Shown one piece after another: positions 58,801 through 64,000 of a DNA stretch of 64,000 bases. Both the position numbers and the translations under genes were made by a program. The notes beneath the pieces were generated by a model that worked only from the letters and a program-made list of their open reading frames with translations, was not told the origin of the DNA and did not search any database. How positions within the stretch are numbered: position 1 is the first letter of the stretch; every line of letters begins with the position of its first letter. The stretch spans positions 186,001-250,000 of the forward strand of contig NZ_MRBK01000001.1 in the NCBI RefSeq assembly GCF_001969815.1, read 5' to 3'. Origin of the DNA: Bacillus swezeyi. GTDB lineage: Bacteria; Bacillota; Bacilli; Bacillales; Bacillaceae.

Positions 58801-61800
58801 ATGAGATTCCGCTTATGGCAAACGGGAAAGTGGATCGCAGCGCGCTGCCCGATCCTCAGACTTTAAACAAACCAGGCGCTTCCTATACGGCTCCGTCAAC
58901 AGAACTGGAGAAAGCACTGTGCCTAATTTGGGAAGATGTGCTCGGCATCCGGCCGATCGGAATTGAAGACAATTTCTTTGATCTTGGCGGACATTCTTTG
59001 AAGGGAATGATGCTGACGGCTGATATTCAATCCAAACTGGAGAAAAAAGTGCCGTTAAAAGCGTTCTTTGAGTGCCCGACAGTCAACCGGCTCGCACGCT
59101 ATATCGAATCATCTGAAGGGCCGTCAGAGCAAAGCAGGATTCAGCCTGCTGAAAAACGCGACTGGTATCCTGTTTCATCCGCACAAAAACGGATGTATGT
59201 CCTTCATCATATCGAAAAGAACGGGACCGGCTACAATATGCCGTCTGTTCTCCTAATGGAAGGCGCTCTTGATATCGATCGGTTAAGACGGTCGTTCATA
59301 TCATTGGTGGAACGCCATGAATCGCTGCGCACTTCATTTGTGGAAATCGATGGCAGCCCGGTTCAAAAGGTGCACGAAAAAGCGGACATCGAATTGAAGG
59401 TCACCGATATCCAAGAAGAAGACGCCGAAAAAGAAATCAGCCGTTTTATCAGACCGTTTGCTTTAAGCAGCGCTCCGCTGCTCCGCGCTGAATTGCTGCG
59501 AATCAATGAACGGCGTCATCTGCTGCTGATTGATTCCCATCACATTATTGCCGATGGTGTATCAAGAAGCCTTTTCGTCAAAGAAATTGCGATGCTCTAC
59601 AGGGGGGAAGCGCTGCCGGAACCGAAGCTTCATTACAAAGATTATGCAGTTTGGCAGCATGAACCTCACCAGCAGGAAAGCATTCAGAAACAGGAAGAGT
59701 TTTGGCTGAATCAGTTTAAGGAAGCCGTTCCGGAACTCGGCCTTCCACTAGACTTCCCGCGTTCTCCGGTGCAAAGCTTTGCCGGTGATCAGGTTCACTT
59801 TAAAACAACGAAGGAAACAGCGCTGAAAATCCGCGGTTTGGCAGCGGAGACGGAAACGACATTGAATATTGTGATGCTGGCCGTATTCAATATCTTTTTA
59901 AACCGTCTCTCCGGCCAAAAAGACATTGTCATAGGTTCGGCGGCAGCGGGCAGAACAAACGCCGACCTCAAAGACATGCCGGGTATGTTCGTCAACTCAT
60001 TGGCGCTTAAAAACCATGTGCCGCTTCACTCGACGTTCAGCGAATTTTTGGAGGATGTCAAACACAACAGCCTCGCTGCCCTTGACCATCAGGACTACCC
60101 GTTTGAAGAGCTGATCGCAAAGCTTGATCTGCCGCGCGATATGAGCCGAAATCCGCTTTTCAATGTCATGTTGACAGTAGAAGACCCTGATAAAGAGACG
60201 CTCGACTTGGATGGTTTAACGATCAAACCGTATGACATTTCACATGCCGCTGCGAAGTTCGACCTGACATTGGGGGCTTTTGAACAGGGAGAATCAATCG
60301 GTCTGCAATTTGAATATGCTATTGATTTGTTTAAGGAAGAAACGATCAAGCGCTGGAGCGGCTATTTGCTCAATCTGCTCGAAGCGGTTGCGGATAATCC
60401 GAATGTCCGCCTTTCAGAGCTTTCACTGCTGAATGAGACGGAAAAACGGAGACTCGTTGAAAAGTGGAATGAAACTGCACTCGAAGCGCCGGAAGACAAA
60501 ACGATTCACGAGCTGTTTGAAGCGCAAGCCCTCCGCACACCTGACCGCGGGGCTGCGGTGTACAACGGCCGCAGGTGGACGTACAGAGAGCTTAACGCCC
60601 GCGCCAACCGCCTCGCCCGCCTGCTCATCGCAAAAGGAGCATGCCCTGACCAGCGGATCGGCATCATGGTCAAGCCTTCGTTGGAAATGGCGGCCGGTGT
60701 GCTGGCGATTATGAAAGCGGGAGCGGCCTATGTGCCGATCGATCCCGACTATCCGGCCCAGCGGATCGGATATGTGCTGAAAGACAGCGGTGCGGATCTG
60801 CTTCTGACGCAAACCGATCTGATGGTGCCAGAAACATTCACAGGAGAAGTGATTTGCCTGAATGGAGAAGCTTCCATCCTGTATGGCGAGCTTCATGCTG
60901 AAGATGAAGCCAACCCAGTTTCAGGGGCGAAGTCTGACAATCTTGCCTACCTGATCTATACGTCAGGGACGACAGGCGAGCCGAAAGGCGTCATGGTCGA
61001 ACACCATTCACTCGTGAACCTGTGCTATTGGCATCATGATGCATTTGAGGTCACAGAACAGGATAAAAGCGCGAAATACGCGGGCTTCGGCTTTGACGCA
61101 TCCGTATGGGAGATGTTCCCGTACTGGATCACCGGGGCTGAGCTCCACATCATCGATGAAGCGATTCGGATGGATATCGTCCGCCTGAATCAATATTTCG
61201 AAGAACACGGCATCACGATCACATTCCTGCCGACACAGCTGTGCGAACAGTTTATGGAGCTGGACAACCGTGCACTGCGCGTGCTTTTGACTGGCGGAGA
61301 CAAGCTGAAGCGGATTGAAAAGCGCGGCTACACGCTCGTCAACAACTACGGCCCGACGGAAAACACGGTCGTTGCGACAAGCACGGCGATCGATCCTGAT
61401 GAAGGAATGCTTTCGATCGGTCAGCCGATCGCCAATACCCGGGCATATGTGCTTGGAGAAAACAATCAAGTACAGCCTGTCGGTGTCACGGGTGAACTGT
61501 GCATTGCCGGCCGCGGGCTTGCGCGCGGCTACTTGAACAAACCTGAGGAAACAGCAAAGCGCTTTACAGAAGATCCGTTTGTGCCGGGAGAGCGCATGTA
61601 CCGGACGGGAGACGCGGTCAGATGGCTCGCGGACGGACGGCTTGAATATATCGGCCGGATCGACCAGCAGGTGAAAATACGCGGCTTCCGGATTGAGCTT
61701 TCTGAAATTGAAGTCCAGCTTACACAGCTCGCTGAAGTCCAGGAGGCAGTCGTCGCCGATATCGAGGACGCCTACGGCAATAAAGCGCTGTGCGGCTATG

Positions 61801-63641
61801 TCACATCAGCGGATCAGCTTGATACAGAAAACATGGCCCGTCAGCTTGCGAATGTGCTGCCAGACTACATGGTGCCGACGTACTGGGTACAGCTCGATGA
61901 ACTGCCGATTACGGCGAACGGAAAAGTCGACCGGAGGGCGCTTCCGCAGCCTGACGTTGAAGCGAAAACAGCTGAATACAAAGCACCGCGAACGGAGACG
62001 GAGCAGCTGTTGGCGGATGTTTGGCAAGAGGTTCTCGGCATTGAACGAATCGGAATCAGCGACAATTTCTTCACACTCGGAGGAGATTCGATCAAAGGGA
62101 TTCAAATGGCGAGCCGCCTGCAGCAGCACGGCTGGAAGCTTGAAATGAAGGATTTGTTCCAGCATCCGACGATTGGCGAGATCAGTTCGTATATCGAATG
62201 GACGGACGGCAAACCGATCGATCAGGGGCCTGTCGAAGGAGAAGTCACATTGACGCCGATCCAGCACTGGTTTTTTGAACGCAGCTTTACGAATGAGCAT
62301 CACTGGAATCAGTCTGTCATGCTTCATGCCCCGGCAGGATTTGACCCTGAGCTCATCGAGCAGACATTGGAGAAATTGACCGAGCATCATGATGCCCTGC
62401 GCATGGTGTACAAAAAGGAAAACGGCGGCATCATTCCTTATAACCGCGGTGTTGGTGATAAGGCATTTTCCTTCAGAGTGGTTAATCTTCAGTATGTCAC
62501 AGATATTGAAACGGAAATAGCCGCTCAAGCGAAGCGGCTGCAGGCAAGCCTTGATATCGGAAGAGGGCCGCTGTTAAAGGTAGAACAGTATCAAACCGCT
62601 GCAGGCGACCATTTTCTGATTGTCATTCACCACTTAGTGATTGACGGTGTGTCATGGAGAATCCTGCTGGAAGACTTTGCCGCCGGTTATCTTCAAGCCG
62701 AAAAGCAGCAGGAGATTGTCTTCCCGGACAAAACGAATTCATTTAAAGACTGGGCTGAAGAGCTTGAGTCCTATGCCCAGTCGGAACAATTCCTAAAGAC
62801 TGCCGAATATTGGCGCCAGCTTGAAAAAGAGCCCGTTCCGGCATTGCCGAAAGACCATGTTGTCGCAGAAAGAAAAGTGAAAGACTCGGCCGCTGTTTCA
62901 TTTGAATTAAGTGATGCAGAAACGAAGTTGCTTTTGACAAAAGTTCACGAGCCATATGGGACGGATATCAATGACATCCTCCTTTCCGCCCTCAGTCTGA
63001 TGATCCAAGAATGGACAAGTGACTTAAAGATCTGCATCAACATGGAGGGGCACGGCAGGGAGGAAATCATTCCAGGCATGAACATTTCGAGAACATTGGG
63101 GTGGTTTACTGCACAATATCCCGTTGTTTTAACATGTGCTGAAGACGGCGGTTTGTCTGAGATGATTAAAAACGTAAAAGAACATCTGCGGCAGATTCCT
63201 GATAAGGGTATCGGATACGGCATCCTCCGCTATTTAACAGATCAACAAAAAGCGGATGCCGATTTCTCAATCAAACCGGAGGTCAGCTTTAACTATTTAG
63301 GTCAGATTGACAATGAAGTTCAAACCGATTTCTTCGGACCGTCCTCTTATGATATGGGAAATCAGGTCTCAGAAGCGTCGGAAGCGCTCTACGCCTTGAG
63401 CTTCAGCGGCATCATCAGCAAAGAAAAATTAAACATGTCATGCTCCTTCAATAAGAAGGAGTTTGACAGGGAGACCGTACAAGAACGAATGGACAGGTTT
63501 AAATCCTTCCTCATTGCATTAATTAATCATTGTACGGCCAAAGAAGAACGCGAATTTACGCCAAGTGACTTCACTGCCGGCGATCTTGAGATGGAAGAAA
63601 TGGGCGACTTGTTCGACGTCCTTGAAGAAAATTTGAACTAA
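52869..63641 (+). CDS. lchAB: Lichenysin synthetase B (NRPS, modules 4-6: Val-Asp-D-Leu)
   Basis: 3590 residues, C-A-T-C-A-T-C-A-T-E. C4 about 7-440 (HHIVMDG 143-149), of the type that accepts a D-residue donor after the LchAA epimerase; A4 from 467, T4 Ser998; C5 about 1053-1480 (HHIITDG 1178-1184), A5 from 1500, T5 Ser2043; C6 about 2099-2525 (HHIIADG 2224-2230), A6 from 2546, T6 Ser3074; epimerase about 3126-3560 (HHLVIDG 3254-3260). Codes: DAFWIGGTFK (Val), DLTKVGHIGK (Asp), DAWFLGNVVK (Leu). The N-terminus (VYPLTPMQEGMLYH) and the acidic C-terminus (LEMEEMGDLFDVLEE) look like communication-mediating docking ends. It begins 20 nt after lchAA; module 6 is nearly identical in DNA to module 3. 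Confidence 0.96.
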   Translation: MGKQKIQKVYPLTPMQEGMLYHAMLDPESSSYFTQLELFIDGDFDLAIFEKSVNQLVRSFDILRTVFVHQQLQKPRQVVLAERQAKVAFEDIADLDEKQQTMRIGQYKKEVQAAGFNLAKDMLFKVAVFRLGHQQYHMIWSNHHIVMDGWSMGILMKRLFQHYEAFRSNRPAPIDQGRPYADYIKWLGRQDRDEALSYWEKRLADLESPSVIPGRKTSSDQESYQNEELAFVWDKDMVDAVQKAANRYNVTAPNLFQAIWGAVLAKYNAAEDVVFGTVVSGRPAEINGIEHMAGLFINTIPVRLKVEKHASFAELFKQAQQHAIEAEQYDYLPLYDIQKKSALDGRLISHLVAFENYPLDQELENGTMTERLGFSIKAAGAFEQTNYDLNLIVYPGTEWTIKCKYNSAVYEAAFIKKAVEHLTRLARIALSNPESEAGSAGLLSEREQIALLAFNDTTTDYPREKTIPELFEEQAEQTPEKTAVAAGEKSLTYQRLNEKANQLARKLQSKGLVHGGAAAIMMERSLESAVSMLAVLKAGGVYVPIDPGYPEERIRFLLEDSGAKIVMTNQSTQVSLEGYEVMAADTEDAEREDAANLEYINKPNDLAYYIYTSGSTGKPKGVMVEHRNIVRLVKNAGYIPLHEDVRMAQTGAVSFDASTFEVFGALLNGGTLYPVPKETLLDVRRFRTFLEENRITTMWLTSPLFNQLARQDAEIFKNLSDLLIGGDALVPAVVNQVKRVSPGLSLWNGYGPTENTTFSTCFLIDKEYERTVPIGKPIGNSTAYILDQQNQLQPIGVPGELCVGGDGVARGYLNQPELTDEKFVGDPFAKGKRIYRTGDLAKWLPDGNIEFLGRIDHQVKVRGFRIELGEVEASLARLDGIAEAAAVIRENNAGENEICAYYTVARARPASQLRTELSQSLPEYMMPSHLIELEKMPLTANGKIDKHKLPAPEAEETDAAYKAPENETEEILAAIWEEILGIKRPGIDDNFFSVGGHSLKAMMLTAKIQEQMQKEVPIKVLFEKPTIRGLAAFLEGESKEDAPPIEPAPPKPYYPVSSAQRRMYILNQLEEASTSYNVPAVLLLEGALDKDRLESAFQALINRHETLRTSFELIDGEIVQSIRQNVPFELTASQAEEAEAETKISGFIRPFQLNQAPLVRAELVQLEEKRHLLLIDMHHIITDGSSTGIFIRDLARFYHGGDAPAPKLHYKDFAVWQNDQERQGQLKEEEQYWLDVFKGELPMLDLPYDFPRPVKRSFQGERVVFGIDQKLTNEIKKMLSESDATLYMFLLAAFNILISKYGSQDDIIVGSPVAGRTHPDVNDIPGMFVNTLALRNRPEGEKTFKQFLQEVKETSLQAFSKQSYPLEELIEKLPLARDTSRNPLFSVFFNMQNMDVPTLKLGDLQISSYAVRHRTAKFDLSLEAVEHDGEIGLNFDYAVSLFKEETIRRWSSHFLNVIKMISENPDIKLQDIELLSDQEWEMLLDEAKHCQAEKLEERPFHVLFAERAAKTPDLPAVVCGETKLTYRELEERANQTANVLRGEGVGKDDIVGIMMDRSADVIVSILGVMKAGGAYLPIDPDMPSARVEYMLEDSGARWLLTEPSYQTALSGQYKGKFIDMAKDTLNASAERPHSTHDGAGLAYIIYTSGTTGNPKGVQLEHRNLVNYVSWFSSVADLSESDKTMLLSSYAFDLGYTSLFPVLLAGGELHLVPKETYTEPERLSHYIGEQGITYIKLTPSLFHTVVQPQSFALTKGLKSLRLIVLGGEKINPADVMRFHSSYPNARFINHYGPTETTIGTVAKVIDRDGITEFAKRPTIGRPISGAGALVLDASRRLVPPGAAGELYIMGQGLARGYLNKQELTAERFAENPYAPGAFMYQTGDLVRRLPDGEIEFLGRTDDQVKIRGYRIELKEIEDALKELEDVERAVVLAFAPDSGLEELYAYIQSKGKPSASNLREQLSERLPSYMVPSYFITVDEIPLMANGKVDRSALPDPQTLNKPGASYTAPSTELEKALCLIWEDVLGIRPIGIEDNFFDLGGHSLKGMMLTADIQSKLEKKVPLKAFFECPTVNRLARYIESSEGPSEQSRIQPAEKRDWYPVSSAQKRMYVLHHIEKNGTGYNMPSVLLMEGALDIDRLRRSFISLVERHESLRTSFVEIDGSPVQKVHEKADIELKVTDIQEEDAEKEISRFIRPFALSSAPLLRAELLRINERRHLLLIDSHHIIADGVSRSLFVKEIAMLYRGEALPEPKLHYKDYAVWQHEPHQQESIQKQEEFWLNQFKEAVPELGLPLDFPRSPVQSFAGDQVHFKTTKETALKIRGLAAETETTLNIVMLAVFNIFLNRLSGQKDIVIGSAAAGRTNADLKDMPGMFVNSLALKNHVPLHSTFSEFLEDVKHNSLAALDHQDYPFEELIAKLDLPRDMSRNPLFNVMLTVEDPDKETLDLDGLTIKPYDISHAAAKFDLTLGAFEQGESIGLQFEYAIDLFKEETIKRWSGYLLNLLEAVADNPNVRLSELSLLNETEKRRLVEKWNETALEAPEDKTIHELFEAQALRTPDRGAAVYNGRRWTYRELNARANRLARLLIAKGACPDQRIGIMVKPSLEMAAGVLAIMKAGAAYVPIDPDYPAQRIGYVLKDSGADLLLTQTDLMVPETFTGEVICLNGEASILYGELHAEDEANPVSGAKSDNLAYLIYTSGTTGEPKGVMVEHHSLVNLCYWHHDAFEVTEQDKSAKYAGFGFDASVWEMFPYWITGAELHIIDEAIRMDIVRLNQYFEEHGITITFLPTQLCEQFMELDNRALRVLLTGGDKLKRIEKRGYTLVNNYGPTENTVVATSTAIDPDEGMLSIGQPIANTRAYVLGENNQVQPVGVTGELCIAGRGLARGYLNKPEETAKRFTEDPFVPGERMYRTGDAVRWLADGRLEYIGRIDQQVKIRGFRIELSEIEVQLTQLAEVQEAVVADIEDAYGNKALCGYVTSADQLDTENMARQLANVLPDYMVPTYWVQLDELPITANGKVDRRALPQPDVEAKTAEYKAPRTETEQLLADVWQEVLGIERIGISDNFFTLGGDSIKGIQMASRLQQHGWKLEMKDLFQHPTIGEISSYIEWTDGKPIDQGPVEGEVTLTPIQHWFFERSFTNEHHWNQSVMLHAPAGFDPELIEQTLEKLTEHHDALRMVYKKENGGIIPYNRGVGDKAFSFRVVNLQYVTDIETEIAAQAKRLQASLDIGRGPLLKVEQYQTAAGDHFLIVIHHLVIDGVSWRILLEDFAAGYLQAEKQQEIVFPDKTNSFKDWAEELESYAQSEQFLKTAEYWRQLEKEPVPALPKDHVVAERKVKDSAAVSFELSDAETKLLLTKVHEPYGTDINDILLSALSLMIQEWTSDLKICINMEGHGREEIIPGMNISRTLGWFTAQYPVVLTCAEDGGLSEMIKNVKEHLRQIPDKGIGYGILRYLTDQQKADADFSIKPEVSFNYLGQIDNEVQTDFFGPSSYDMGNQVSEASEALYALSFSGIISKEKLNMSCSFNKKEFDRETVQERMDRFKSFLIALINHCTAKEEREFTPSDFTAGDLEMEEMGDLFDVLEENLN
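55990..56169 (+). CDS. comS: Candidate ComS, out of frame inside lchAB
   Basis: A 59-codon frame, shifted against lchAB, over the start of condensation domain C5 and 3.1 kb into lchAB. This is the position that comS occupies in srfAB of B. subtilis. The translation contains LKKRAQATTSRPCCFW, comparable with LDKQTQATTSPLYFCW as I recall it for B. subtilis ComS, the anti-adaptor that frees ComK from MecA/ClpC. AGAAGG lies about 13 nt upstream of the ATG at 55990; a GTG at 55975 is too close to it. Part of the likeness follows from conservation of the overlapping NRPS frame, and similar frames are open in other C domains, so expression is not proven. Confidence 0.5.
   Translation: MRRRLSQRLQSLIIRCLQRKGACTFSTSLKKRAQATTSRPCCFWKGHWTRIVWNPRFKL
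60501..62165 (+). repeat. Module-6 copy of the near-identical repeat (A6-T6)
   Basis: Second copy, offset about 10.77 kb from the first, with a 9-nt length difference in the variable block. Divergence rises sharply on both sides. Confidence 0.85.
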
Positions 63642-63648
63642 ACATGCA

Positions 63649-63682
63649 GGATTCACCCGCTTCACAGCAAGCGGGTGAATCC
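63649..63682 (+). other. Stem-loop between lchAB and lchAC
   Basis: GGATTCACCCGCTT-CACAGC-AAGCGGGTGAATCC, a perfect 14-bp stem with no T tract, filling the gap before the lchAC ribosome site. Likely an mRNA-stability or partial attenuation element. Confidence 0.7.
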
Positions 63683-63701
63683 ATGAAAGGGGGAAGCGAT
63701 C

Positions 63702-64000
63702 ATGAGCCAGTTTAAAAAAGAGCATGTGCAGGACATTTATTATTTATCACCGATGCAGGAAGGGATGTTGTTCCATACACTGCTGCACCCCGGACAAAGC
63801 TTTTATATTGAACAGATCAGCATGCAAGTGAAAGGCTCCTTCCAAAAAGATATTTTGGAAAAAAGCATGAATGTCATCATCGACAGATATGACATTTTTC
63901 GAACCGTATTCGTTCATGAAAAAATGAAAAGACCGGTTCAGGTCGTTTTAAAAGAAAGATCTTTTCAAGTAGAGGAAATCGACTTATCCGGCTTTTCTGA
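63702..64000 (+). CDS. lchAC: Lichenysin synthetase C, N-terminal fragment (cut by window end)
   Basis: The first 99 codons of the third synthetase. MSQFKKEHVQDIYYLSPMQE is the acceptor docking helix running into a condensation domain, and DRYDIFRTVFVHEKMKRPVQ is the next C-domain core. By family it should add the seventh residue (Ile/Val) and release the cyclic lipopeptide through a thioesterase, but those parts lie beyond 64000. AAAGGGGG precedes the ATG. Confidence 0.92.
   Translation, partial: MSQFKKEHVQDIYYLSPMQEGMLFHTLLHPGQSFYIEQISMQVKGSFQKDILEKSMNVIIDRYDIFRTVFVHEKMKRPVQVVLKERSFQVEEIDLSGFS

Noticed and set aside
59068..59256. Second comS-like frame over condensation domain C6
   Set aside because: Same frame shift as the candidate comS, but it lacks the QATTS core and is not at the comS position; shows that such frames can stay open by chance.
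61806..62528. 240-codon minus-strand frame inside lchAB, with shorter counterparts in lchAA (51031-51390)
   Set aside because: Antisense shadow of the duplicated A/T coding region; no ribosome site and biased composition from the codon structure of the sense gene.

Overview
The window reads as chromosomal DNA of a Bacillus subtilis-group bacterium, most probably Bacillus licheniformis or a close relative. The gene order follows the B. subtilis block ldh-lctP-ycgF-ycgH-nadE-aroK-ycgL-putBCPR-ycgQR-yckAB-yckE-nin-nucA-srfA, with local gains and losses. The NRPS at the right end carries adenylation codes for Gln-Leu-Leu-Val-Asp-Leu. That is the lichenysin series, since surfactin begins with Glu.

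Layout. 1-2.7 kb: nitrate transporter nasA with a perfect TnrA box, and a second MFS exporter. 2.8-5.5 kb: ldh-lctP behind two tandem Rex boxes. 5.6-9.3 kb: LysE-type exporter, amino acid permease, nadE and aroK. 9.3-10.1 kb: decayed coding DNA. 10.2-16.8 kb: ycgL and the proline-utilisation genes putB-putC-putP with regulator putR. 16.8-23.2 kb: ycgQ/ycgR, a flavin-reductase-like protein, cah, a MarR/DUF3147 pair and yckA-yckB. 23.4-25.4 kb: an MdaB-type quinone reductase, a wrecked siderophore-ABC ATPase and an AAA ATPase. 25.4-27.8 kb: GH1 glucosidase yckE and the competence pair nucA-nin with a ComK site. 28.0-30.6 kb: a tiny Ser/Tyr/Lys repeat protein next to a Hanks-type kinase, and an FAD monooxygenase. 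30.6-33.0 kb: a C-terminal scrap of a chemoreceptor (probably tlpC), an AT-richer HxlR/DJ-1 pair, and an LXG protein without a toxin domain. 33.4-41.4 kb: a six-gene operon joining hydantoinase/oxoprolinase-type HyuA-HyuB to a Pot-type ABC importer. 41.4-64 kb: the lichenysin control region, lchAA, lchAB and the start of lchAC.

The most notable region is the lchAA leader. ComA boxes and a promoter are followed by a c-di-GMP-I (GEMM) riboswitch aptamer. A terminator comes next, with a mutually exclusive antiterminator whose 5' arm begins inside aptamer stem P1. Lichenysin synthesis would therefore integrate quorum sensing (ComA) with c-di-GMP. A candidate comS is embedded out of frame in lchAB about 3.1 kb from its start, where B. 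subtilis keeps comS. Compared with B. subtilis, tlpC is reduced to a stub, no hxlAB is seen, and the hyu/pot operon fills the gap before the NRPS genes.

All family and function assignments come from reading motifs and from remembered families; no database search was run. Many start codons were re-chosen from Shine-Dalgarno (SD) spacing.
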